A stretch of 64,000 nt of DNA from Marsupella aquatica (Eukaryota > Marchantiophyta). Positions 48,275-60,004 of the stretch are shown in pieces. A model generated the notes under the pieces. That model saw only the letters and a list, made by a program, of their open reading frames with translations. It was not told the origin of the DNA and ran no database searches. Numbering within the stretch: position 1 is the first letter of the stretch; every line of letters starts with the position of its first letter. A program made the position numbers and the translations under genes. Location: NCBI GenBank assembly GCA_973895155.1, contig OZ316892.1, positions 26,846,001 through 26,910,000 on the forward strand, given 5' to 3'.

Positions 48275-49457
48275 CAGGCCGAGAACGAGTGAGGGTTGAT
48301 AGTAATGAATGAATCGTTGAGAACTATACCCTTCACAGCTAGGAGGGTCAGTGGTCTCTGCTTTCTCTCTGTTTCCTGTGGCTTTGAAAATAGTGTGGAT
48401 AACACTTCCTTCTTAACACTATTTTGGAGCTCCTTCGACAAGAGAACAATGGGAAATAAGAGTGGTCCTTCTACCAAAGACCCTTGCTGCTGAGAGGGCT
48501 CCTTCAGTCCCAAGCCAAATTGAAACATTGCACGGTTCAATCACGAAACAGGAAGGAACTTTGGGATCATGAACAGGAAGGAACTTTGGAATTCACCATG
48601 TCCCAAGGTTCTGTCACAGGTGTGACTGTTTCCTCTGATGTGAGCCTGTTGCTCTTAATACTAGCCAGAGTCAAAATAGGCAAAAGACGAAAGCTTCCTT
48701 CGTACTTTTGGTTAAAAAACTCATACAATGGGAGTTTCATTCATAAAGTCAGTTAAAAAGGGACTCTCGTTAGTGTTACTTTAGGTCTGAAAAGGCTTTC
48801 CTGCCAATTAATGTGGACAAGATGTACGATTTTGGGTCAGAGACACAAGACAGAGGGGCCACTGAATAAGGTGGTACCTTAGCTCTTATCAATAAATGCC
48901 CAATCAGTTGTTTTGCACTTATCACTTAGAGAAAACCCTTCTTAAGTGCACATGTGATGCTTTCTCACAAGCGTGTGCACTTAGAGAGAGCTGTATAGAA
49001 TGCCACCGCTTCTCAATGTGACCACAGAGGTCCATAGCCTATAATTAGTGTACCACTGGACAGATACTGTTTAATAAACCAAATATAAATCTTTAGAATG
49101 TTTTTACAACAAAAGTACTAAAAGATTTTCCTGGGATATTCCTTTGCTCTGTTGAGCACGTGCCCAAATATTCCTATGACACCGCTTTATAGATATCCTA
49201 GAACCAATCTTTCTCCAAGTAGGGACCACATATGGAATCATTATTTTTCTCTGATTTGAATGCCTAATTTTCTTGTTGCGAATGTTTGATTGATTAATTT
49301 TTTGTTAAGGGAACGAGAACTTGAAAATTTATCCACTAATATGGAAGGAGATACAACTATTCCTTGTCAAGTGGCCAGTGATACAATTCCTACTGGACAC
49401 AAATCAATTCGTACAAGGATTCTCTTAGTGGGTCCAGAATGCAATACCCTATCTCAA

Positions 49458-49501
49458 GTGAAGGGAGCTCCACACATGTGTATGTGTGGAGCTCCCTTCA
49501 C
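49458..49501. repeat. Perfect 20-bp inverted repeat with 4-base loop
   Basis: Arms 49458-49477 (GTGAAGGGAGCTCCACACAT) and 49482-49501 are perfect complements around GTGT. It could form a strong hairpin in RNA or a cruciform; no poly-T or gene end makes it a terminator. Confidence 0.95.
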
Positions 49502-49799
49502 GTGCCTTCTCATTCTGATTCCTTTTTTTTCCCTCTTCACTGTCTTTGGAATCTTGTCTCTTGGTATGGTGCCTCTGTATATTTTGCCAAAGAAAGAATC
49601 AATTTGTTGTCTTAACATGTATATTAATGTTGTAAATAGCCTTCACAATAAGCTGGGACCTTCTTGCATGGATGCTCTGAAGAAATTTTTTCTGAAGTAT
49701 TAAATAAGGATCTTTCCATGCCCTCACAACAACTCTAGAAAATACCATGGTATTTGGCGTCAGTTGCTCAGTCTATAGAGGGCTCAGGTATTAAGTATC

Positions 49800-50560
49800 C
49801 TTTGTCTGGCCCTTTGTTAGGCCGAGGCAGTTCATTTCTAGGGCCTCCAGCCAAATCTCTCTTTGTGACCTGGTAAGTTTGTTTGTTCAGTAGGGCTCTT
49901 ACTAGATCTTTTGCCGTTCAGACTCTTCGACTTTTTGGCTCTTAGGCTTTTTGACTTATTGGTATTCCTTGGAATTTTGTTTACTTTCCCCCCTTTATTT
50001 GATTTCTTGTATAAGGCTGTCTCCCGGTCTGGTGTTTTTGGTTCTTTGGTATTGTGATATATACTTATAGGTACCAAGGATTTTATCACGAGAAGTTGTT
50101 TTGGTCTTCATTGTTATCATGGTGGTGCACTCAAGGTATGGGATTGAGGATGATTAGAGGTGGCGCATCGTAAACTAAAGTTGTTTTCAGAAACGCATTT
50201 TCTACGTCACCTATGCTTACCCCTTTACAAGCCAGAAGGTTAGTTAATTGTGGAGGTCAATTTAAAGGATTCCTCAGAAGGAAGGGTAGGGTACTCCAAC
50301 ACCTAGTGTGGTCCCGACAAGACCACCTGAATGAATCAACTCCTGAACAACGTCGAATAGTGACATAAAGTGGTCCCTAGACCCTTGGCCCACTCTCCAA
50401 TGACAGCTCCAGTCCAATACCAAAGCACGTGTGCACGTCACTTGTTGTGCCGTTGTTGGGGACTCTTAGGCTTTTTTGGGTTATTTGGCCTTCCCTGGTT
50501 TTTCCCTTTGTTTTCTCTGCTTTATTACGTCTCCATGTTTGGCACCTTTTGTTCTTTGGC
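49800..50560. repeat. Decayed copies of the T-rich dispersed repeat
   Basis: GGCCGAGGCAGTT...AGGGCCTCC (about 49820-49850) resembles GGCTGAGGCAGTTGG...AGGGCCTCC at about 53855-53885. The T-rich lines with GACTCTTAGGC, TTTTTGG and CTTTGG resemble 5120-5470. No coding frame was found. Confidence 0.4.
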
Positions 50561-51345
50561 GGTGTGATATCTGTAAGCTCAAAGAGCCCTAATGTGAGGC
50601 CTTACATGTCATTTTTTAAACTCTAAAAGACTTCTATACTGATAAATCAGTGTTTACATAAAAATGTTTGAAACATTTCCGAGACAAACATACCAAGACA
50701 AACATACCCAAGTCTACCATTCATGATCCACTTCCATAGAAAGTAGATATAGGCCCTAATTTCTCTATTAAGTACTACAATACAAGGTTGCGCCATTTTA
50801 TAGAGTGGTCGTCTTTCAAATTTGCAGTGTACTTTAAATGACAAACATAAAAACAAGTAAGCAAAGATAAGGAATAAAGCAAAAAGTACATTTAATGTAG
50901 TGTGAATGAAAATGAAGGATGAAAATGAAGGGCGCTGTTTCCAAGCAAGAAGAGATCACACAACACAAAGAAAATGAGGAGTGACTATCAATGCACTAGG
51001 GTCAAGTAGACTTCCCTTTACAAACTCAATAAAAAAATGTGAATTAATAGTAACCCTTTACTGAAAATTTATTCCCCTGACAAAGTAGTCAGATCCATCA
51101 TACCCCTTTAAATCTCAATTGCCTCCTGCCCAAACTTGACCAAGATGAAAATATAATTAAAAAAATGTAATTATTAAAATTGGATATTAAATTTTAATTT
51201 TTGGAAAAAATAAAAAATATATATATTTATTTATTTCAATATTTAAAACAAAAATATATATTTATTTCTATCACTTGGTTGTGCTTGGACCTGCAAGCAC
51301 TCGATGTTATCTCACGTCTCCAATTTTTATGTGTAACGTGGTTTA

Positions 51346-51770
51346 TTGAACATCACCACAATTTTACCTTACCTTGATAACTTTACTCATCTCACTAATT
51401 TGTTCTCACATTGGCATCTTTATCTCACCACAAACATTTTTTATCACCCTCAACATTTTTTCTCTCCTCGACATCTTTTACTCATCTTTACATCTGTTTT
51501 TCACCTCACCATCTTTTCTCACTTCAACCTCTTACCTTTTTTCTCACCTTGACATATATATACATCTCATTCCAACATCTTTCCCTCACCTCAAATTTTT
51601 TTTCTCTCCCTCACATCTTTTTCTCATCTTTAAATATTTTCCTCGCCTTGACATCTCTTTCTCTCATGAATTTCTTTTCACACTGACTTCTTTTTCTCAC
51701 CTCCACATCTCTTCTCTCATTCACATCTCTTTCACCTTGACATCTTTTTGTCACCTCAACATCTTTTCTG
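51346..51770 (+). repeat. Degenerate pyrimidine-rich array (CATCTTTTTCTCACCT units)
   Basis: The top strand is almost free of G and repeats phrases such as CATCTTTTCTCACCTCAAC at roughly 20-22-base spacing. It is a low-complexity satellite-like tract; open frames through it are composition artefacts. Confidence 0.7.
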
Positions 51771-51920
51771 CAACACACGGGCATTGGGCTGTATAGAATA
51801 AAACAATAACTACCCAAAACTTGAGATGTAACCCTCATTTTCTCAGCGAAAAGGCAGCCAAGCCATTTTGTTGTCCCAAGGGGTCTTGGCATTGGGGCGA
51901 CCAAAGCCAAGACATTAAAC

Positions 51921-52160
51921 TTCATGACATCTTGGGCGACACAACATATTTTCTCTTCACGATATCTTGGGTGACATGACATCATTTTTCTTCACAACAT
52001 CTTGGGCAACACAATTTATTTTTCCTTCATGACATCTTGGGCGACACAACATGTTTTTCCTTCATGACATCTTTTCTCTTCACAACATCTTGGGTGACAT
52101 AATCTCTTTGGGAATCTCTTTTTTCTTCACAACATCTTGGGCGACACGACATCTTTTGTG
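51921..52160 (+). repeat. Minisatellite, TTCACAACATCTTGGGCGACAC units (about six)
   Basis: The core ACATCTTGGGCGACACAACAT, with CTTCATG or CTTCACA before it, repeats about six times with T-rich spacers of variable length. Confidence 0.8.
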
Positions 52161-53799
52161 CAACGCACAAGTATTGAGCTTGTCAATATATATTTTTGGA
52201 TATTTCAATTGTGCTTGCGAGTAGGGAACATGCATCAGGACTTTGGGTAGGGGAGCCCTTCCTTTGCATCCGCAAGGGTATAATTCAAGATAGCCCCATC
52301 AGATATCTATCTTGTGAGTGAAACCTGTATTTGGGAAACTCAAGCCCCCTAGACCTAAAATTTTGACAAAATGCCTGGATGGACTTTAAAAAAAATATCC
52401 ATACATGTATAGTCTGCACTAACCTGGTCCATCCAAGTTACATTGTTGTACGGTGGTCCATCCCAAGGAATGCATTGTGAGTTTGGGTTAGTTTCATTAA
52501 TTATCTATTTGTGCATGGTCCTGATAGCCCCTATGGTATTAGTGGCCCAAATACCCAACGCAACCCTATACCAACTCCCATGCCTATCCCTACTTACAAA
52601 CATAGTCTAAATATTAAAAAATATTTTATCAGATAAATTATAACCTATGGTTCACCCAACTAGTTTGTCAAAAAACATAAAATTTAAATTATGAATTATT
52701 GGCTGAACGTTAGTTACAAAACCCCTAGGAAGTACTTTCTTTAATCCTTGGCCCCACATGCGGCACATTAGCACAAACAGGACCAATGATGCTTTTAACA
52801 AGAAACAAACATGACTATTTGAAGTATTTTTTCTTGCTTCATGTCAAACACAAATAGTTTTAGTTACCATTAGTCAAAACCCTCCTTAACACAAGAGTGA
52901 CACTCTATGAAAAATAGGATTCCGTAAAAAAATTCCTTTGGCTTGCAACGACAAAATTACTACATTTTAGTAACAAGAGCAATACTCTATGAAAATCAAT
53001 ATTTTCCCCCTAGTTTCCTTGGTGTGAATTGTTCCATTGGTTCACGGGCCATTGTGTTGTTTGCTTCCCTTTTCTTTGGGGTTTCTGCAGTCCATTATAA
53101 ATAATATTCTTGAGGAAAATTCAGTTCAGTTTGTTTTGGTTGTAATTGAAGAAACTTCTATGAGGCGCTATGAGTAAAATATGAAGTGCTCAGTCCACAC
53201 ATAGTTTCATTGAACACAAAGGACTGATAAGGTGCTCAAACACTTGAAGGTACCTTACTTTTTGTCTTTTTTTTATTGAGAAATAAGGGCCACCTGTGAA
53301 GAGAGTAGGTTGAGTAGAGGCCGCATCTGAGAGAGTAGATGGATTAGGGAGGCCTCTTGTGAAGAGGTCAGTTGTGTCATTGAAGGTTAAGGGTTATGGT
53401 GAAAACGACCAGCTCATTTTCAATTATTTGAAGGAGCTTTGGTCAGCAGCTGTTATTGAGGGTCCACATTTTTTTACCCCTATCTCTATTCAGTTCAAAG
53501 AACGGGTAGTCAGGCTAGTGATTAGAGTACTATATGACGCTAAAAGAATAAAGCCCCCAAATAAAGAGAAGCTTGCAACCAAGATCATTTGGACACAAGT
53601 AATCATGAAATAAGAGACAAAATTCTTTTTGGACAAAAGTGATAATCTGAGAGGATAGTTATGGAGAGAAGTGTAAACTGTGACGACCAGCATCCAAGTA
53701 TATTGTGTTAGTCCAATTCATCCAAATTTGGCCTGTCCATGGGGTTCTATGTACAACCTATCAATCCATAGCTCAGTTTCAGTCCTCACCGCCTTTTTT

Positions 53800-54190
53800 T
53801 GGGATCGGGTGTTGTGGCTCTTCAACTGGCCCAAGCATTCACTCTCCTTTGTAGGGCTGAGGCAGTTGGTTTTAGGGCCTCCTGTCAGGTTTTGCTTTAT
53901 GACCCCCCTATGTGGTTTACTCCAGAGTTCTACCAGGCCTTTCAATTCTCTGCTCAGGAGAGTGTTAGCTTTCATGACTCATTTATAGGTTACTTTTTGT
54001 CCTTGTGCTTTCTTTGGCTTGTGGTTGGGGACCCTTTGGCTTGTTTTTCTTGGGGCCCTTTCCCCCTTTTTCCTCCTCCTTATCGGGTTGTTTTGCCTTT
54101 GGGATCTTGTCTCCAAGTTTGGTTTTGTTTTGCCTTTGGGATCTTGTCACCAGGTTTGGCCTTTTCTGCCTTTTCTGCCTTTGTGCAGTG
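53800..54190 (+). repeat. Dispersed repeat copy with GCCTTTGGGATCTTGTC core
   Basis: GCCTTTGGGATCTTGTC occurs at about 54097 and 54135, as near 5270 and 5430. The stretch at 53855-53890 matches 49820-49850. This links the phosphorylase 3' flank and this interval as copies of one old repeat family. Confidence 0.5.
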
Positions 54191-54508
54191 TGATGTTTAA
54201 GTTCGCCAAAACAAGTAGTACCTGCTGTAGCTGCCACAATAATAAGTAAACTATGGATTAATTAAAAAATAATGGAAGCATCTTGGTGTGACATAAATGC
54301 CACCTGCCCAAACTAAAGGGCAACCTGGTCGCTTGTAGTCCACTCTGCACTAGGATACCGGGCGGACCGCAATTGGGGACGGTACAACCGTAAAGAGAAT
54401 TTGTGGGCCTCCGTCGCGTCTCCGTACTCCCCGAAAAGACATTCGACAAGACCAGTAAACCCCACGGGTATATTCCGTGACGAAAAGAAAAGACACCCGT
54501 GACGAAGG

Positions 54509-54517
54509 GTATTCTCG
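54509..54517. repeat. Left 9-bp target duplication of MULE-2 (GTATTCTCG)
   Basis: GTATTCTCG precedes ACCCTGCATTAAATC and recurs exactly at 63664-63672. Confidence 0.96.
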
Positions 54518-54791
54518 ACCCTGCATTAAATCTACGCTGCGTTAATGCGCTCCAAGTTTAGCGGCACCCCGTACCCTGCCCGTCACGAAATCCAATGCAG
54601 CCTGCCCGTTCCCCGACGCGACTTCGGTTTATGTTCTACCATTTTGATTTCGACCGCCACAACTGCCATTCCGTCCGTCGTCCGTCCGTTTCGAAATCGG
54701 GCGGGAGCACGAACCGTCTCCCCTCCCCTCCCCTGCCCCATCTCGATAGTCGACTGCTGTCGAAACCCTGCCAGACCACTCAAGCGCGCTT
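54518..54791 (+). repeat. MULE-2 left terminal inverted repeat
   Basis: Matches the complement of 63390-63663 over 274 bases with two differences. After an indel, similarity resumes at CAGGATTGTGAT and continues to about 54914. It carries the motif GGTTTATGTTCTACC (about 54628-54642) and is probably the transposase promoter. Confidence 0.95.
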
Positions 54792-55173
54792 CCGGACACC
54801 GCCTGCACACGAGCTCACGGTAGAATGATGGCAGATTCATTTTCACGAGTGCTTCATTATGAAGTGTCAGGATTGTGATGCCACTACTTTCAACGTGATC
54901 GTCATTGCAAGCAAAGGGTGCGTGTGATTCTGCCATTGCTACCTGATATCATGTTATGCCACTGTTCATTTCCACCGGTTTCATTTCCCCCTAAATGTTT
55001 CTGGTATTTGTCAGTTCACATGCTCTTTGTCTTTGCGTTCGTGGTACTACTCTGCAAACATGTCGCCATTTAATTTCAATTGCCCCGAGTTTTGTACCAG
55101 AAATATTTGTCTTCTAGTTTATGTTCTACCAACGCCGTGGCAGGATAATTGTTGGGAGCCTTTGCGTAATCCA

Positions 55174-58100
55174 ATGAGTCATGAAACATGGGAGTACGTA
55201 CAGATTCCACCGGCTGGGAAATTTTTGTCGCTACAGATTGTTTGGAGCCCATATGACCAAGCTCTCATTCCATGGAACCGTCTCACTGATTTTAAAGATG
55301 GCGAAGGCAGAAAGGATCCAAAATTTGAGAGCTCATTTCATATTAGATCCTCAAGAAAATCTAATTCAAATAACACTGATTGGATAGAATATGCCATCTT
55401 CTGGTGTTCCTATGGCCCACAAGAGGAAGACATGCGTAGCGTAGCTATTCCTCCACTGCCTGGAACAAAACCAACATCAGGAGTTGGGAGTAGACCTAGA
55501 TTACGTAAGAATGCATTCAACAACCATGCCAAGCGAGGATGTCAGTGTCATTTCATTGCGAAGAGGATGAAAGCCAACCCTGATGCTGTTCAGCTCTCCT
55601 ACATAAACAAGCAAGGATGCATTCTGTCTAATTATGCATACTCCAAGTCTGTTGCAGGGTCCACGTTCACATGAATTTATGTGCTACAGTTCAGGTTTTG
55701 CCTAATTTTGTGCACATAGTTGTTTTTACTCTCTACCATCACATTTTGTATGCAATGGTTTATGTTCTGTCTGTGTTTCAATTGCAGAAAGCATTGTAAT
55801 CAAAGAGGGGACATTGTGCATGGCGATTGGGATCCACAATTGGGGCCACCCTCTTGGGGACCAAAATGCACCATTGCTCCATGGTTGACCAGAGATATCC
55901 GGAAGCACCTTGAGGACTTATTGAGGGCAGGATGGTCCGTCCTTGATATTTATGACCTCCATTGTCAATCGCAGTTTGAAAGAGATGGTGATGATCATGG
56001 ACACAATACCACTGATCTTGGTGTGACACTAACTTTCGATGGGAGAGATGACCTGGTTTCTAAACAAGATCTTCGAAACCTCAAACGAAAAGTTGACAAG
56101 GAGACCTGGCTATGGTCTGATAATGACCAGGCATCGATGCGCAAATGGATGGGGATGTATCCTGAGAGAGTGCTTCTATCACAGGAGTACATGGCGGGCC
56201 CACCAGAGCAGGAATTCATACTTTCATTGCAGTCACCTTGGCAAAGAGCGCAGACGATCACCCTATCTCATGGATCAGTGTTGGCGTTAGATAGTACCTT
56301 TGCAACTAATAAATATGGGGTATGTAATTAGCATAATTTCATCTCCTCAACATTCGGTGCATTCATGGCATTCCATGTCTTGTAGTTCATGTTTTGCCCT
56401 CTTCATATGTTTTCTTGTGTCTGTTCCTTCAATTATGGTTCATGTTCTGCCATCACACCTATTTGACCATGCAGTCGACTTCATTTTGTGTCTTTGTTGA
56501 AGTTCATGTTCTGCCATCTTCATATGTTTTGTTGTGTCTATCCCTTCTGTTATAGTTCATGTTCTGCCATGTCACTACACAATGTACTTGAGTTCATTAT
56601 TTGTCTTCTAGTTCATGTTCTGCCTTTCTAACCCCAGTGCGGTTGCAGTTCCCTTTCTTCACGCTCGTTGCTTTTGATCAACACCAGATGGGATTACCCA
56701 TAGCATGGTGCATCCAGCAGTCTGAATCAGCTGAGCACATCGCTACTTTTTTGAAGGCAGTAAAGGATACAGCCTTGGCGCACAAACCTGATTGGAGTCC
56801 TAGCTGCTTCATTATTGACTGTGCTCAGGCTGAAGTCAGCGCATTGAAAGTTGTCTTTCCCGATATCCCCATTTATTTTTGCAGTTGGCATGTTCGACGG
56901 TATGTTCTTCCACATTGAAAACATTTTGTGTTGCAAGTAATGTTACCAATGTTACCACATTTGTAACTCGTCGTATGAAGTTCATGTTCTACCCAACCCA
57001 CTTACGTGTTTGTGTATACAGAGCTTGGAAGGAGAATTTGATCAAGACTGTACCAAATAGAACCAAGCTTCTGGATATGAACGATGATCTGGGGGATCTC
57101 ATGTACGCCAATACTGAGGAAGACATGCAAGTTAAGTGGCGATCCTTCCAAGCAAAGTACCACATGGAACAACGATTCCTAGCTTATTTTGAAGACACTT
57201 GGATGCACAGAACAGGTTCATGTTCTGCCGACCTCCTACTCATTTTTCCTTGCGATGAGTCAAGCATATTTCTTGGCAGTTTTCTCATGATTACAACTAA
57301 TTATTGTTTTTATGCATTTGTGGAATCACAGCAAAGTGGATGAGGGCTGTTCGAGACATGCCTCGAGCAAACCAGAATACAAATGGTGCAATTGAAGCTT
57401 GGCATTTAACATTCAAGAAGATGATCAAGAGGAATATTGGGTCCATTGGAGCTCTGCGTCTAGACAGGGTTGTCACTTCTTTGTTCCAGGTTATGCTTCC
57501 TTTCTTTTGGTACCAGCTTCGGTGCAAAGCAAGGGGGAGAGTCATCAATTACAAAAAGGAAGAGGTTGTTCTCAATAGCCTCCACAAGGCCATGCATGCC
57601 ATGAAATTCCACGAAGTCTATTTTCCTGATCCAAGCCTGCCCAACCAGGCAATAGTAAGAAGTGCCAAGCCTGATGGGAAGGAGCATATGGTTCGAAATA
57701 TATTCTCGAACTTTCCTTCCTGTGATTGTAAATGGGCGGATGAGGGAAATATGTGTAAACATCAGATCAAGGCTCTCTTATTTAGAGGCTTCGATGGAGG
57801 TGTTCTAGTACAACAATTAGGGTCCAGGTTTGGTACTCAGATGGGTGGCATTGACCATTTGGAATTGCTTCAACACGAAGAAACAGAGCCGGAAGGAGGA
57901 CAAGCAACCGGAGTCCATGAGGACGCAGACATCAACCAACAACCTGAACAGGTTCATGTTCTACAAATCTCTCTTTGTTTAAGTTTACAGAGTTTATTTA
58001 AGTTTATGTTCTACACTCATTCACGTTGACGGCGTTTGTTTAAGTTTATGTTCTGCACATGTTCATGTTGACGGCGTTTGTTTAAGTTTATGTTCTGCAC

Positions 58101-58529
58101 ATGTTCATGTTGACGGCGTTTGTTTAAGTTTATGTTCTGCACATGTTCACGTTGACGGCGTTTGTTTAAGTTTATGTTCTGCCCATGTTCACGTTGACAC
58201 AGGACCACTTTAAGTTTATGTTCTGCACCTTTGTTTAATATGTTCTGCCAATGTTTGTTAGCAGCATCTTACTGTAATTTTCTGTGATTCAGATTTTACA
58301 ACACTATACTGTAGCTGTGAAGAATAGAGAGCCAAATATGAGGGCGGACTTAATCCACATCTTTGATCAGCAATTGGCTATTGTTGAAGGAGATGACTAC
58401 CTCACAGAACAAGCATTCTTGGCATCACAAGTCACACTCACCAAACTCAAAGCTCAACAACAAATCAAAGTGCTTTCAGGGAAGGCCAATATAGGTCCTG
58501 CAGATGCATTTGTAAGGCCTATAGGCTGA
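55174..58529 (+). CDS. MULE-2 transposase (Mutator/FAR1-type DDE, SWIM finger), 756 aa reading
   Basis: Six exons are read at 55174-55610, 55788-56319, 56649-56899, 57022-57215, 57332-57951 and 58293-58529, with phases that agree over 757 codons. Intron 1 appears to use a GC donor (AACAA|GCAAGG). The N-terminal third has a Cys/His region (CHQ/CQCHF) like FAR1 DNA-binding domains. The MULE transposase core follows: LALDSTFATNKYG, FTLVAFDQHQMGLPIAWC, CFIIDCAQAE, FCSWHVRR and GAIEAWH give the DDE residues, then the SWIM finger CDCKWADEGNMCKH. It should bind the TIRs and cut and paste the element in the nucleus. The last exon ends at a TGA caused by a one-base loss relative to MULE-1; downstream bases to 58846 still encode, in another frame and past a second stop, the conserved tail. 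The start is the Met shared by both copies; an upstream exon from about 55144 is likely. Confidence 0.9.
58024..58208 (+). repeat. 42-bp tandem repeats in the last transposase intron
   Basis: Four units of exactly 42 bases start at 58028, 58070, 58112 and 58154 (GACGGCGTTTGTTTAAG). Each contains one AGTTTATGTTCTGCAC motif. The open frame on the other strand is a by-product of the repeat. Confidence 0.93.
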
Positions 58530-58846
58530 CATCTAAGCGTCGCTTGGGGGTTATAGATATTTACCATGGGGGCAAGAGAGGGCACCGAACTCAGGCACCA
58601 TCTATACAATATGATGAACGCCCGGTGCCATGTGCACTACCTTCAAAGCGTAAAGTAACTAGGGAATCTAACAGACAACATCTATGTAGGATAGGATTAC
58701 AATATCAGGAAGGCAAGTGACGGCGAAGAACTGCTAATTCGCCCTTGCCAGTAGTTCCAAACCGTGTTATTCATCTTGGAGGGGGTGGTAGAGATATTGA
58801 CATGAATATCGATCTGAATGTTGTACCTCTGGAAAATGATGAATAA
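58530..58846 (+). pseudogene. Disabled C-terminal tail of the MULE-2 transposase
   Basis: In another frame this continues the MULE-1 C-terminus: KRRLGVIDIYHGGKRG, a basic stretch, then LGGGGRDIDMNIDLNVVPL ending in NDE and TAA at 58846. A one-base deletion near 58527 and TGA for an Arg codon near 58718 cut it off. The EAR-like DLNVVP lies at 58811-58828. Confidence 0.75.
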
Positions 58847-58977
58847 TAACAGAACATACCCCTTCGTTGTAACCCTTGTATATGTGTGCGGCAAAACATT
58901 GACAATGAGTCTTGTGATACAGATTATTGCGAGTGAATGCAAAACATGAATATGACTCGGTCAAAAGTACCCAAAAC

Positions 58978-59780
58978 ACATGACAGAACATAAACTCCTA
59001 TGCCCATAATCCATGCCAGAACATAAACCCAAGTATGTTGATGACAGAACATAGACTACCTCATGTACATGTCGATGACAAAACATGAACTACTATGTAC
59101 ATGTTGATGACAGAACATAGACTACCTCATGTACATGTCGATGACAAAACATGAACTACTATGTACATGTTGATGACAGAACATAAACCCATGACTTCAT
59201 AAACTACCATGTACATGTTCATGAGAGAACATAAACTAGGTACATGTTGATGACAGAACATAAACTACTAGATGCATGTTGATGACAGAACATAAACCCA
59301 GGACCGAACGTTGATGACAGTTCATAAACCCATGACTTCATAAACTACCATGTACATGTTGATGACAGAACATAAACTACTAGATGCATGTTGATGACAG
59401 AACATAAACCCAGGACAGAACATAAACACCATGTACATGTTGATGACAGAACATAAACTAGATGTATAGAACGTTGATGACAGAACATAAACCCAAGACA
59501 GAACATAAACTACCATGTGTTGATGCTCTAACATAAACATGTACATGTTGATGAGAGAACATACACTAGATGTACAGAACGTTGATGACAGAACATAAAC
59601 CTAGGACAACGTTGATGACAGAACATAAACCTAGGACAGAACGTTGATGACAGAACATAAACCCAAGTATGTTGATGACAGAACATAGACGGTATGTACA
59701 TGTTGATGACAGAACATAAACCCAGAAGTATGTTGATGACAGAACATAGACTACCATGTACATGTTGATGACTTGCAAAC
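58978..59780 (-). repeat. Array of about 25 GATGACAGAACATAAAC units between the MULE-2 genes
   Basis: Units of about 28-42 bases combine GTACATGTTGATGACAGAAC with ATAAACCCA or ATAAACTAC. All are in the same orientation, which is the sense orientation of gene B read on the minus strand (GTTTATGTTCTGTC). The array occupies the spacer between the 3' ends of the convergent genes, where it might separate or terminate the two transcripts. Confidence 0.92.
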
Positions 59781-60004
59781 ATAACTCAGGATACAACTAT
59801 TGTTCAATATTAGTGAAGGCATGACTGTAAGTGCGTTGGCGAACACACAATTTTGGCTACCATTCATAACCCATAGCATAAAAAGGGTGTAACACCATTG
59901 TGTCAAACTGTGGGAGGGGACAATCAACCATTGTAACACCATTATATGGAAAATTCATTGTATTGAGAGTTGCCAAGAGGCAGTTCACTTTACATAGGAA
60001 ACGC

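Larger units (their letters stand above)
48275..54508. other. Intergenic DNA between the two MULEs, no supported gene
   Basis: Open frames are short and without recognised domains. The region holds a 20-bp perfect palindrome (49458-49501), relatives of the 5-kb dispersed repeat (about 49530-50560 and 53800-54190), an AT-rich tract (51140-51270), a pyrimidine-rich degenerate array (51346-51770) and a minisatellite (51921-52160). The last 200 bases (54300-54508) become GC-richer and were originally contiguous with the metallothionein promoter. Confidence 0.55.

Noticed and set aside
49290-49703. 137-codon open frame across the palindrome
   Set aside because: It runs through a perfect inverted repeat and T-rich repeat DNA, and shows no domain.
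51768-52175. Possible Helitron-like end (GTGCAACGCACAAG near 52147)
   Set aside because: No convincing hairpin followed by CTRR and no 5' TC end were found; the phrase belongs to the minisatellite flank.
53359-53613. 84-codon open frame starting MKRSVVSLKVKGYG
   Set aside because: No known motif, no splice partners and no conservation evidence within the window; it may be a remnant but cannot be supported.
58017-58208. Repeat protein frame EHVQNINLNKRRQ on the minus strand
   Set aside because: It is generated by the 42-bp intronic tandem repeat.
59322-59796. Several minus-strand open frames with repeated LCSVINMY-type phrases
   Set aside because: They are translations of the motif array between the MULE genes and have no independent support.
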